Assembly (NCBI GenBank): GCA_964617665.1
Contig: CAZUAH010000122.1
Coordinates: 1 to 29,815 of the forward strand
From: JADHUC01 sp964617665
GTDB taxonomy: Bacteria; Planctomycetota; Planctomycetia; Pirellulales; Pirellulaceae
DNA: 29,815 nt
Direction: 5' to 3'
Below are positions 8,948 to 17,012 of the stretch, one piece after another (the stretch's first letter is position 1; each line of letters begins with the position of its first letter). The position numbers and the translations under genes were made by a program. The notes beneath the pieces are model-generated. The model was given only the letters and a program-made list of their open reading frames with translations, did not search any database and had not been told where the DNA came from.

Positions 8948-8966
8948 GGCACGATAGAATCGTGCC
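8948..8966. promoter_or_regulatory. Perfect inverted repeat upstream of the dehalogenase gene
   Basis: The sequence GGCACGAT-AGA-ATCGTGCC is a perfect 8-base stem with a 3-base loop, 129 bases before the chosen rdhBA start. It is not followed by a T-run, so an intrinsic terminator for the surface-protein gene is doubtful. A transcription-factor operator or an mRNA hairpin is equally possible. No regulator of the RdhK or MarR type is encoded in the window. Confidence 0.45.
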
Positions 8967-9095
8967 CCACGTGATTGTCTCAGGATCTTGGAGTGCGCCC
9001 CTTCCTATCGACGAACTCCACCAGTCGCTATAGACGACCGAGCGGACCTGATCGCCGAACAAGTTCAAAAGCACTTGTTGTCCAAGGGGAACAAG

Positions 9096-10862
9096 ATGGG
9101 ATTGATGTGGACCATCGTGGGACTGATCGCCGGATCGAGCGTATTTGCGTACGCGGAACTTGCGAAACGCTTTCAGATCGACTGGAAAGGCTGGACGGGG
9201 CTGGTCCTGGGCGAGTTTCTGATTCTGTTCTGCATTGCCTGGTCGGTTGCTTCGGTCGCGGAGGGCGTGCCCCGCTCGGCCAGCATGGGCGTAATCATGT
9301 TCGGCGGCGCCGGATTGGTGATCATGATCCTGAGTTGGAGGCTGTTTATTCAAAACACGGCAAAGCCTCCTGAGGATTCCGGAACCGAAACGGAAGATCC
9401 AGTTCGCGATGCCAGTGTTGACGATGCACAGAATGTCGCAGCAACAGATGCCTCTGCATCCGAAGACGGAGTTGATGGATCGACACGACGTCAGTTCTTC
9501 GGCCAATCCCTGCTCCAGGCCATCGGCTTGAAAGGGGCAGTCGCTGGTGGCGCGGCACTCGGAACGGCTGGTGTGGCGACATATGCCGTGATCAAATCGC
9601 GTGGCACGCAGCTTGACGACGTGCCGAACGAACTCAGCGACGACTACAAGCCATACGATCAACGCGCGATGATCTTCACGTTTGTGAAGAGTCTCAAGCT
9701 GCAGGAGCAGTTCGCAGAACGTGTTAAGGCGTGGGAGAAGGCCGCGAAGGAGCGAGGGAAGGACTTCTTCCGCGTGGCCACCGCCATCGAGACTCAGTAT
9801 TCCACGCCACCCAAGGAAACGCCCGGCTACGGGCAACTCGACTACGCCTTGTTGCGTGCCGCGTGGCTGACCAACAATACCCAAGCCGGAGACACGGCTT
9901 TCGGGCAACCGGGACAGGGTGTCTTCACGTGGGATCAATCGGACGTCGCTGAGACGAAGTGGAAGTTCAAGACGGAACAAGAGGCATCGCTGCAAATCAA
10001 GACCGCAGCGAAGCTATTTGGCGCAGTCCGTTGCGGCATCACGCGACGGGACAAACGGTGGGACTACAATCCGATCTACGATCCAACTGAGGAAAAGGAA
10101 CTCCGGTGGGAAGACGATTTTCCCTTCGAGCCCAAGACTGTAATCGTCTGCCTGGTCGACATGGACTACTTCGCCATGTCCGCCGCCCCGGCAGTGCCTG
10201 CCAGTGCGACGTCCGGGCAAGGCTACTCGGAAATGACTGTCGTCGCGGGGCAACTGGCAAGGTTCATTCGACTTCTAGGTTATCAAGCCGTGGGATCCGG
10301 AAACGACCTGGGACTCAGCGTGCCCTACGCCGTGGCCGCGGGATTAGGCGAGAACTCGCGCGCCGGATGGCTCATCGCGCCGACTCTGGGACCGCGAATC
10401 CGGATCTGCAAGGTTTATACGGATCTCGAATTCGTGGAATACGACCGCCCACGGGACTACAGCATCAACAACTTCTGCGTCCACTGCAAACGTTGTGCGG
10501 ATGCATGCCCTTCGCAAGCGATTACCCACGAGAATCATCCCACGCTCCAACCGAATTACGAAGGATCCGATGATCCCGACTACTCATTCACGAGCAACAA
10601 AGGCGTCGTGAAATGGCACAGTGACCACAAAAAATGCTACGAGTACTGGGTGGAAAGCGGAAGCAGTTGTGCCGCGTGCATCGCAGCCTGCCCGTACAAC
10701 AAGCCCGACTTCTGGCATCATGACCTGGTGGACACCATGAACGTCGTTACCCCAGGGCCCCTGCACTGGTTTATGAAAGAGATGGACAAAGTCTACGGGT
10801 ATGGCGCCGTAAGTGATCCGGAAAAGGCCAAACAGTTTTGGAAAACCGGCAGCGAGATCTAG
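9096..10862 (+). CDS. rdhA: Fused RdhB-RdhA: membrane-anchored reductive dehalogenase homologue
   Basis: A 588-residue protein. ATG 9096 has AAGGGG at 6 bases; an in-frame TTG at 8988 would add 36 residues. Residues 1-87 hold three membrane helices; the third part, AWSVASVAEG...ASMGVIMFGG...WRL, matches the small anchor RdhB. A Tat motif follows (S129-T-R131-R132-Q-F-F) with a hydrophobic helix at about 147-166. Then comes the RdhA corrinoid domain, with the family segments YSEMTVVAGQLARFIRLLGY and GENSRAGWLIAPTLGPRIR. Near the end are two ferredoxin-type sites: C461, C464, C467, C471 and C514, C525, C528, C532. RdhA enzymes use cobalamin and two Fe-S clusters to remove halogens reductively. 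Usually rdhA and rdhB are separate genes. RdhAs with N-terminal membrane helices are known from genome surveys. The substrate is unknown. The three RdhB helices and the Tat helix together would place the catalytic part outside the cytoplasmic membrane. Confidence 0.88.
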   Translation: MGLMWTIVGLIAGSSVFAYAELAKRFQIDWKGWTGLVLGEFLILFCIAWSVASVAEGVPRSASMGVIMFGGAGLVIMILSWRLFIQNTAKPPEDSGTETEDPVRDASVDDAQNVAATDASASEDGVDGSTRRQFFGQSLLQAIGLKGAVAGGAALGTAGVATYAVIKSRGTQLDDVPNELSDDYKPYDQRAMIFTFVKSLKLQEQFAERVKAWEKAAKERGKDFFRVATAIETQYSTPPKETPGYGQLDYALLRAAWLTNNTQAGDTAFGQPGQGVFTWDQSDVAETKWKFKTEQEASLQIKTAAKLFGAVRCGITRRDKRWDYNPIYDPTEEKELRWEDDFPFEPKTVIVCLVDMDYFAMSAAPAVPASATSGQGYSEMTVVAGQLARFIRLLGYQAVGSGNDLGLSVPYAVAAGLGENSRAGWLIAPTLGPRIRICKVYTDLEFVEYDRPRDYSINNFCVHCKRCADACPSQAITHENHPTLQPNYEGSDDPDYSFTSNKGVVKWHSDHKKCYEYWVESGSSCAACIAACPYNKPDFWHHDLVDTMNVVTPGPLHWFMKEMDKVYGYGAVSDPEKAKQFWKTGSEI

Positions 10863-10863
10863 T

Positions 10864-10996
10864 GGTTGGAGTTTACCCCGGGTGGGGGGGGGGGGCCCCC
10901 CCGAAACCGGGGCCCCGCCCCCCNNNNNNNNNNCGCTGGGGGTTGGTGTCCCCGTTTACGGGTGCTCCCCCCACCCGAAAAGGGGTGAACTCCAAC
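10864..10996. repeat. Imperfect inverted repeat around an assembly gap (N at 10924-10933)
   Basis: The arm 10865-10879 (GTTGGAGTTTACCCC) matches the reverse complement of 10982-10996 at 14 of 15 bases. The G-rich tract that follows (from 10880) matches the reverse complement of the right arm after a 5-base gap. The left half, with long G and C runs, looks like a degraded inverted copy of the right half. This suggests either a real GC-rich palindrome that stalled assembly or a fold-back artefact at a contig end. The 10 Ns are a placeholder, so the true distance between rdhBA and rdhC is unknown. Confidence 0.6.
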
Positions 10997-11044
10997 GAAT
11001 CTTCCACACGCTCGGAGCGTGCCTGCCCCGCTTGACGAACACCC

Positions 11045-12265
11045 ATGTCCAAGGACCTTCCCATTCCGAACCACACGAAGAGTCCGAAGCCGACGTGGTC
11101 TGTGCGCGAGATCCTTTCCATCCTGGTCGTCGTTTGGTTCGTCGTCTGTTGGTTCATCGGCCGAGGCGGTTCGGACAAGAGTCTTGAACCGTTTTTCGAT
11201 CTCGCCTATCCAAGCGGGGAACGGTTCGAACGGATCAACGACGAGGCATTTCGCGCCGTGGACGCCCATGGTCAAACGCTAGGCTACGTGGCGACCGGTA
11301 CGGCCAGCGGCTACGGCGGCCCGCTTCAAACCGTTGTCGCTGTGACGACCGACGGCGAAGCAGAAAGTCTGGCTGTGGTCGAGCACCGCGAAACGCCCTC
11401 GTTCTTCGTCAAGACCATGCAGAGCGAATTCCTCACGCGTCTGTTGGGCAAGAAGCACAACGATCCAATTGTGCTCGACGAGGATGTGGATGGGCTCACC
11501 GGCGCGACTTACACCGCTCGCGGTTTGACGGAATCGGTCCGGCGAGCCGCTCATTCGGTCACACGCAGTGAACTCAAGTTGGAGGTACCGCCAGAGAAAC
11601 ACAGCGTCGTGTTCGGTCTACCGGAGATTGTCCTGATCGGACTCTTCGCCACGGCGGTCGCCCAACGTCGGCTGCTGAAAGGCAAACAGCGCAATGCGGT
11701 CCGTTGGATCACGATGATCGTTGGCCTTGTGTTCCTCGGCTTTGTCTTCAACAGCCCCTTCGTATTGGCGCACATCAACATGGTGCTGCTGGGATACTGG
11801 CCGGACTGGCATACGCACATCTATTGGTACATCTTGATCGCCGGGCTATTGCTCTTTAAGGCCCGCCAGGAATGGAATGTGTACTGCTACGATTTCTGTC
11901 CATTCGGCGCGGCTCAAGAGGTAATCGGATTGGTCGGCGGTGCGAAACCGCACCGCGTGAAATGGCCCAACGTTCTGCTATGGTTGCAGCGATCGTTGGT
12001 CATTCTCGCCGTCAGTCTGGCTCTGATTTACCGAAATCCGGGTTTCTCAAGCTTCGAGATTTTCGGCACGATGTTCAAGCTGAACGGCAGCAATTTCCAG
12101 TTCGTGCTGCTGGCTATTGTCGTACTGACGTCGTTGTTCTTATACCGTCCATGGTGCCGCTATCTGTGTCCCTTGCACAAGAATACCATGGAGGGTCTGT
12201 TCGATCGCACTCGCAAAAACGCGAAGAAACTATGGCAGATACTTCGTCCAAAACCGGCGACTTGA
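11045..12265 (+). CDS. rdhC: RdhC/NosR-type membrane flavoprotein, electron donor to the dehalogenase
   Basis: A 406-residue protein. A first membrane helix (about 21-39) is followed by an extracytoplasmic FMN-binding domain (about 45-175), which ends in D149-G-L-T-G-A-T155-Y-T. This matches the ApbE flavinylation pattern, so FMN is probably covalently bound at T155. Five or so membrane helices follow, with two CX3CP motifs (C281-C285 and C371-C375) as in NosR, NirI and RdhC. The C-terminal ferredoxin domains of NosR are absent, as is usual for RdhC. It lies downstream of the fused RdhB-RdhA in the same direction and probably moves electrons from quinol to it. Its C-terminal region (codons from 12071) has a diverged partial copy at 20163-20252. 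Confidence 0.85.
   Translation: MSKDLPIPNHTKSPKPTWSVREILSILVVVWFVVCWFIGRGGSDKSLEPFFDLAYPSGERFERINDEAFRAVDAHGQTLGYVATGTASGYGGPLQTVVAVTTDGEAESLAVVEHRETPSFFVKTMQSEFLTRLLGKKHNDPIVLDEDVDGLTGATYTARGLTESVRRAAHSVTRSELKLEVPPEKHSVVFGLPEIVLIGLFATAVAQRRLLKGKQRNAVRWITMIVGLVFLGFVFNSPFVLAHINMVLLGYWPDWHTHIYWYILIAGLLLFKARQEWNVYCYDFCPFGAAQEVIGLVGGAKPHRVKWPNVLLWLQRSLVILAVSLALIYRNPGFSSFEIFGTMFKLNGSNFQFVLLAIVVLTSLFLYRPWCRYLCPLHKNTMEGLFDRTRKNAKKLWQILRPKPAT
12071..12160 (+). repeat. Direct repeat copy 1 (inside rdhC)
   Basis: A 90-base segment encoding MFKLNG...FVLLAIVVL...R-x-W. It shares 67 of 90 aligned positions without gaps (my count) with 20163-20252. Most differences in the conserved core are synonymous. 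The two copies bracket the V-type ATPase operon in the same orientation. Confidence 0.7.
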
Positions 12266-12405
12266 TCGAAATCTTCTGGTCTCTGTTGCTGCTCGTGTGC
12301 ATGGGCTTGGTCGTTGTCCATATCGCCCAGGCCGCGCGATCGCAGATGGGCCCCGCTACGAATCTGATTGAACAGACCTTTACAACGCAAGTGAGTGATC
12401 ATTAG
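12232..12405 (+). CDS. Small single-helix membrane protein of unknown function
   Basis: A 57-residue ORF that starts inside the end of rdhC (34-base overlap, different frame), so it could be translationally coupled. It has a short polar N-terminus (MADTSSKTGDLIEI), one clear membrane helix (about residues 15-32, FWSLLLLVCMGLVVVHIA) and a polar tail. It does not match a family I recognise. Position suggests a small partner of the RdhBA/RdhC module, but this is inference. It could also be a chance ORF, since it has only a weak GAAGAAA ribosome site. Confidence 0.5.
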   Translation: MADTSSKTGDLIEIFWSLLLLVCMGLVVVHIAQAARSQMGPATNLIEQTFTTQVSDH

Positions 12406-12432
12406 GACGCGTACTTCGACAGGAGATCGAAT

Positions 12433-12537
12433 ATGACGATTGGCTCAAAACACGAAAGCAACGGAATGGTGTCTTTGCCCGTCAAGAGCGTGCAGGTCGT
12501 CAGCGCGCGCCACGTAAAGGAAACGAGCAGCGACTAG
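12433..12537 (+). CDS. Possible 34-residue micro-ORF
   Basis: ATG 12433 is preceded by a strong AGGAG (12421-12425) at 7 bases and opens a 34-codon frame ending in TAG. The product is polar, begins MTIGSKHESNGMVSLPVK and ends VKETSSD. It has no signal peptide, no membrane helix and no family that I recognise. The ribosome site is better than that of most neighbours, which is the only reason for listing it. It could be a leader peptide for the ATPase operon or a decayed gene. Confidence 0.3.
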   Translation: MTIGSKHESNGMVSLPVKSVQVVSARHVKETSSD

Positions 12538-12553
12538 CCGACTGGTGCGTCCT

Positions 12554-12562
12554 TGGTACAAT
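12554..12562 (+). promoter_or_regulatory. Candidate extended -10 promoter for the V-ATPase operon
   Basis: TGG-TACAAT matches an extended -10 element (TGn plus a 5/6 match to TATAAT), 53 bases before the atpB start. No convincing -35 hexamer lies 17 bases upstream, which extended -10 promoters can tolerate. It would separate ATPase transcription from the rdh module. Confidence 0.3.
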
Positions 12563-12615
12563 GCGGTAAATGCGGAAGCGAGAGCATTCTTCAGCGCAAG
12601 ACCGATTAAGATTGG

Positions 12616-13977
12616 ATGAATACGATGATACCAGAACTGGTCCGTCATACCCGCGTGCTTTCGATCGTCGGCGATATCATCAAGATTCGAGCGAAAGATG
12701 CGGGGCTGGGTGATCTCGCCATCGTGGAGAACTGGGACGGCGAACAATCGCTGGCCCAGGTGATCGAACTCGAACGCGATGAAGTGTCGTTGCAGGTATT
12801 CGCAGGCGGCAAGGGCCTATCCACACAGGCCAAGGTGCGTTTTCTTGGACATCCTACACGCGTCGTTCACTCGCCGAATATCTTGGGGCGCGTGTTCAAC
12901 GGAGCCGGCGAGCCGATCGATGGGGGGCCAGAGTTGACCGACGACCCAAGAATCAACGTCGGCGGACCGTCCGTGAATCCCACGATGCGGATCGTTCCCA
13001 AGAACATGATCGAGACCAAAGTCCCCATGATCGACGTGTTCAACTGCTTGGTCGAAAGCCAGAAGATCCCCATCTTCTCGATTGCCGGCGAGCCCTTCAA
13101 TCAACTGCTGGCTCGTATCGGCATTCAGGCCGACGCGGACGTCATTGTCTTCGGCGGGTTGGGGCTGATCTTCGACGATTTCCACTTCTTCCGCACCACA
13201 TTCGAAGACGAAGGCGTTTTCGGGCGAACGGTGATGTTCGTCAATCAAGCGTCCGATCCTATTGTGGAACGGATGCTGGTGCCCGACATGGTACTGAAAG
13301 TGGCCGAACGATTCGCGGTCGACGAGAACAAACGGGTCCTCGTGTTGCTGACCGATATGACGGCCTACGCCGACGCATTGAAGGAGATCGGCATTGCCAT
13401 GGAGCGGGTCCCGTCGAACCGGGGATACATGGGCGATTTGTATAGCCAGTTGGCTGTGCGGTACGAGCGTGCGTGCGATTACCGTGGCGCCGGGTCGGTC
13501 ACCCTGCTGACCGTGACCACGATGCCCGGCAACGACGTGACTCATCCCGTTCCCGACAATACCGGCTACATCACCGAGGGTCAGTTCTATCTGCACGACG
13601 GAATGATCGATCCCTTCGGCTCGCTGTCACGGCTGAAGCAACAGGTGGTCGGCAAGGTCACGCGCGAAGACCACGCTCAGGTAATGAACACCATGGTACG
13701 GTTCTATTCGAGTGGGAAGGAAGCCGAGAAGAAGCAGGCCATGGCATTCGACCTATCGTCCTTTGACCACAAGCTGCTGAAATTCAGCGGGCTTTTCAAA
13801 CAGCGATTCATGGACATCAACGTATCATTGCCGCTGAACGACGCATTGGACCTCTGCTGGCAAACGCTGGCGGAGTGCTTTGAACCCGAAGAGTTATTGA
13901 TGAAGCAAAATCTCATCGACCAATATTATCCCGGCAAGGCAGTGCAGGAGACGGCCGAACCGCAGACAACGAACTAG
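12616..13977 (+). CDS. atpB: V/A-type ATP synthase subunit B
   Basis: A 453-residue non-catalytic nucleotide-binding subunit of the V1 head, of normal length. It has the N-terminal barrel (to about residue 75) and GRVFNGAGEPIDGGPEL near residue 95. The P-loop position is degenerate (SIAGEPFNQLLARIG), as expected for B rather than A. TEGQFYLHDGMIDPFGSLSRL and a helical C-terminal domain follow. Two ATGs (12616 and 12625) are possible. It is the first gene of a seven-gene block with short spacers. In the usual bacterial order (E-DUF2764-A-B-D-I-K) it follows atpA; here atpA is last. Confidence 0.95.
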   Translation: MNTMIPELVRHTRVLSIVGDIIKIRAKDAGLGDLAIVENWDGEQSLAQVIELERDEVSLQVFAGGKGLSTQAKVRFLGHPTRVVHSPNILGRVFNGAGEPIDGGPELTDDPRINVGGPSVNPTMRIVPKNMIETKVPMIDVFNCLVESQKIPIFSIAGEPFNQLLARIGIQADADVIVFGGLGLIFDDFHFFRTTFEDEGVFGRTVMFVNQASDPIVERMLVPDMVLKVAERFAVDENKRVLVLLTDMTAYADALKEIGIAMERVPSNRGYMGDLYSQLAVRYERACDYRGAGSVTLLTVTTMPGNDVTHPVPDNTGYITEGQFYLHDGMIDPFGSLSRLKQQVVGKVTREDHAQVMNTMVRFYSSGKEAEKKQAMAFDLSSFDHKLLKFSGLFKQRFMDINVSLPLNDALDLCWQTLAECFEPEELLMKQNLIDQYYPGKAVQETAEPQTTN

Positions 13978-13989
13978 ACCACAGCAATC

Positions 13990-14589
13990 ATGGGCCTGGC
14001 ACTTAACAAGAGCTCGCTGAAACAGCAGAGCGATCAACTCAAGATGTTCCGGCGATTTCTGCCGTCGCTTGACTTGAAGCGGCAGCAGCTTCTGGCGGCC
14101 TTGAAGGAATCGCGCGGTGAGCTCGATGCGGCGCGACAGGAAGTGGCGGAGCTTGCCGACTCCCTGGAACGCCTGTACGCGCTGTTGGGCAGCGCGTCGA
14201 TGGCCTCACAGGACCTTGCCAGCCTCGTTCGAGTCCGGGCGGTGCGGGTCGAAGAGGAGAACGTTGTCGGAACCCGACTGCCTGTGGTCCGTGAACTGGA
14301 CATCGAGACGGCCGAATACTCGACGCTGGTAACACCGTTCTGGGTTGATCTGTTGGTTGAGAGTCTTCAGCAAATGGCGACGTTGCGAGTCCGTCTCCAG
14401 GTCCAGGAAATGAGAGTCGAACGACTGGAAGTCGCAAGTCGGCGGATAACTCAACGCGTGAATCTGTTCGAAAAGGTATTGATTCCCGGAGCGCAACGAA
14501 ACATCCAGCGAATCCGGATCTTCCTATCAGACGAAGAACGAGCGGCGGTCGTCCGTTCCAAGATCGCCAAGAGAAAACAACGGGGCTAG
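13990..14589 (+). CDS. atpD: V/A-type ATP synthase subunit D (central stalk)
   Basis: A 199-residue protein starting 12 bases after atpB. The N-terminal helix (MGLALNKSSLKQQSDQLKMF) and the motif DLKRQQLLAAL match subunit D, which forms the coiled-coil rotor shaft inside the A3B3 head. It is mostly helical, with a basic C-terminal end (RSKIAKRKQRG). Length fits the family. It would couple rotation of the K ring to catalysis in A3B3. Confidence 0.88.
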   Translation: MGLALNKSSLKQQSDQLKMFRRFLPSLDLKRQQLLAALKESRGELDAARQEVAELADSLERLYALLGSASMASQDLASLVRVRAVRVEEENVVGTRLPVVRELDIETAEYSTLVTPFWVDLLVESLQQMATLRVRLQVQEMRVERLEVASRRITQRVNLFEKVLIPGAQRNIQRIRIFLSDEERAAVVRSKIAKRKQRG

Positions 14590-14690
14590 ATTCTGCCAGT
14601 ACGATTGGCCTCCGAGCCCGTCGGGAAATGGTCGGCCTCGGAGGGCCAACCTACAAGAACAAGAGACGCAAGGTACTAGAGGCGCACGGC

Positions 14691-16532
14691 ATGGCGATTG
14701 TTCCACTGGACAAAATAACGCTGTACGGCACCGTCGACCAGAAAGACGCCGTGCTGGATGGTCTGCAGCGTCTCGGTTGCCTGCATCTGGTGGACCTGGG
14801 AAGTCGACCCGAGGGGAAGATGGCCATCGAGTCGGTCTCCGGCGACGCGCGTGAGGCTTTGCGGTATCTACGTGCCTGTGCAAATCAGCGTAGGCAGACC
14901 ATCGGTCGCAAGGGTTATGACGTCGCGAAAATCGATGCCGAAGCCCTGGAAATCAAGCGGCGAGAGGAGGAGCTGAACGACGAACGCGATCACCTGGGGA
15001 AGGCCATCGAAGAGCTGAAGCCCTGGGGCGATTTTCGGTTGCCTGCCGAAGACGAACTTGGCGGACTCAAACTCTGGTTCTACGTCGTTCCTCATCACCT
15101 GATACCCAAGCTGGAAGACATCGATTACCCGCGGCAGATCGTTGCCAAGGGAGTTGAATCCGACTACCTGGTCGTTGTTAGTTCAGCGGAGCCCGAAGGG
15201 CTGCCGGTCCCGGCCGCTCAATTGGATCCGCGACCGCTTTCTGAATTGCTCGAACGCCTGGAGGACGTGGAAGAAGAGTTGGAGGATCTACGTTGGCAAC
15301 GGGTCAACCTGACGCGTTGGTGTACGCTCTTGGAGCGCGACCTCGACGAAGCGGACGATTGGGCGGCTCGAAAGTCGGCCGCAAGCCAAGTTCGTAGGGA
15401 GGGAGAGCTATTTGCCGTTCAAGGCTGGTGTCCACACTCGGCGACACCCGACGTCCAAGAGTTGGCCAAGCGGCACACGGCCGCCCTGACGGTCGAACCA
15501 CCAGGGCCCGATGACTCGCCACCCACGCTCTTGAAGAACCCCGAACGTGTCGCGGGGGCGGAAGACGCAGTCACTTTCTACATGACACCAGAATATCGCA
15601 TGTGGGACCCGACGATCGTCGTGTTCTTCTCTTTCAGCCTGTTCTTCGCGATGATCTTCGCGGATGCCGGGTATGCGATTCTGCTCGGCCTGATCCTCTT
15701 CGCCATGTGGGGCAAACTGAGTGCCACACGGGCAGCCAGGCGGTTTCGGAACCTGCTTGTTGCGCTGGTGGTAGCGACGTTCGGCTACGGCGTTCTGGTC
15801 GGCAGCTATTTTGGCATGGCGCCGCCCCAACTGCTCGCTTCACTGAAGATACTGGACGTCCAGGACAAGCCGACGATGATGGCGCTGTCGATCGTGATCG
15901 GCGTTGCCCACCTGGTGCTGGCAAACCTGATCACCGCTTGGCGGCTGCGGCGCTCGTCGAAGTGCCTGGGGGCCGCCGGCTGGGCCGCCATTCTGTTGGG
16001 AGGCTTGGTTCTAGGAGCAGGGATGCTCGGATCAGCGCCGATATTGGACGGGCTGGCTTCGATCCTCGGTCTGACCAACGAGCAGTTCTTCGGACTGCTC
16101 GAAACCATCGGAGCGACAGCGCTGGCTACCGGCGGACTCGCCGTGCTCCTTTTCAGCAGCGACCGGCCGCTGCGAAGCCTCAAGATCGGTGACTGGCTCT
16201 GGCGGCTGTTGGACGGCGTCATGGAATTAACGGGACTGTCAAAGGCATTTGGCGATGTTCTCAGCTATCTGCGGTTGTTTGCCCTCGGTTTGGCCAGCGC
16301 CCAGCTTGCCGGAACGTTCAATGGCATGGCGTCCAGTGCTGCAGATCTGCCGGGCCCCGGATTCTTGCTGGCGGTATTGATCGTGGTTCTCGGTCATGGC
16401 GTCAATCTGATGTTGGGAATCATGAGCGGAGTCGTGCACGGCCTGCGTCTGAACTGCATCGAGTTTTTCAGTTGGAGTCTCAAGGAAGAAGGTTATCCTT
16501 TCAAGGCCTTTTGTAAGAAAGCGGAAGTGTGA
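14691..16532 (+). CDS. atpI: V/A-type ATP synthase subunit I (a subunit, ion channel)
   Basis: A 613-residue membrane stator subunit. I chose ATG 14691 because AGAGG lies 8 bases upstream and the product begins MAIVPLDKITLYG, like other I subunits; ATG 14628 would add 21 unmatched residues. The N-terminal cytoplasmic half (1 to about 300) has coiled-coil segments. The membrane half begins WDPTIVVFFSFSLFFAMIFADAGY and has about seven helices. The essential arginine is R528 in LSYLRLFALGLASAQLAG, equivalent to yeast Vph1 R735. Together with the K ring it forms the ion path. It is joined to atpK by a one-base TGATG overlap. Confidence 0.92.
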   Translation: MAIVPLDKITLYGTVDQKDAVLDGLQRLGCLHLVDLGSRPEGKMAIESVSGDAREALRYLRACANQRRQTIGRKGYDVAKIDAEALEIKRREEELNDERDHLGKAIEELKPWGDFRLPAEDELGGLKLWFYVVPHHLIPKLEDIDYPRQIVAKGVESDYLVVVSSAEPEGLPVPAAQLDPRPLSELLERLEDVEEELEDLRWQRVNLTRWCTLLERDLDEADDWAARKSAASQVRREGELFAVQGWCPHSATPDVQELAKRHTAALTVEPPGPDDSPPTLLKNPERVAGAEDAVTFYMTPEYRMWDPTIVVFFSFSLFFAMIFADAGYAILLGLILFAMWGKLSATRAARRFRNLLVALVVATFGYGVLVGSYFGMAPPQLLASLKILDVQDKPTMMALSIVIGVAHLVLANLITAWRLRRSSKCLGAAGWAAILLGGLVLGAGMLGSAPILDGLASILGLTNEQFFGLLETIGATALATGGLAVLLFSSDRPLRSLKIGDWLWRLLDGVMELTGLSKAFGDVLSYLRLFALGLASAQLAGTFNGMASSAADLPGPGFLLAVLIVVLGHGVNLMLGIMSGVVHGLRLNCIEFFSWSLKEEGYPFKAFCKKAEV

Positions 16533-16978
16533 TGGACAACTTCTTGATTGCCCTCGGCTGGGCAGGCATTTACGGTCCGACGGCTCTGGGGGCCATCGGA
16601 AGCATGATCGGCTGTGCCCGCGCCGGACAAGCGGCGTGCGGCGCGATGTTGGACGTCGAAAGCGGACACGGCAAGTTCATTGGCCTGTCTGCCATGCCGT
16701 CTTCGCAGGTAATCTATGGCATCGTCATCATGTTCACATTGAACCGGGAGGTGACGGTCGAATCAGCCGGTGGACTGTTTGCGGTGGGAATTCTTGTCGG
16801 AGTGGCTCTGATGATCAGCGGTGTCTACCAAGGCGCCTGTTGTGCTTCGGCGATCAACACCAGCAAGAGCAAGCCCGAAGTTTTTGGGGTGTCTGTGGCC
16901 CCGGCCGCCTTTGTCGAAGGATTCGCCGTGTTTGCTTTCGTGTTCGCGATTGTGATCAGCGGTGGCATTCCTTCGTAA
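16532..16978 (+). CDS. atpK: V/A-type ATP synthase subunit K (c-ring proteolipid), likely Na+ type
   Basis: A 148-residue proteolipid with four helices in two hairpins; ATG 16532 overlaps the atpI stop. The ion-binding carboxylate is E129 (AFVEGFAVFAF) in the second hairpin. Compared with Enterococcus hirae NtpK (T64, Q65, Q110, E139), this protein has S58-Q59 (MPSSQVIYG), Q100 (GVYQGACCASA) and E129. All polar sodium ligands are therefore present, with a conservative Thr-to-Ser change. The alignment was made by eye. The first hairpin has no carboxylate at the equivalent site, as expected for the V-type two-hairpin form with one ion per subunit. Confidence 0.92.
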   Translation: MDNFLIALGWAGIYGPTALGAIGSMIGCARAGQAACGAMLDVESGHGKFIGLSAMPSSQVIYGIVIMFTLNREVTVESAGGLFAVGILVGVALMISGVYQGACCASAINTSKSKPEVFGVSVAPAAFVEGFAVFAFVFAIVISGGIPS

Positions 16979-17012
16979 ACCCGATGGTCAAACGCAAACA
17001 GGAGAACGAGTT

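Noticed and set aside
11872..12231. Long plus-strand frame overlapping rdhC
   Set aside because: This part is a shadow of rdhC in another frame; only its last 57 codons, from ATG 12232, look like a separate small membrane protein.
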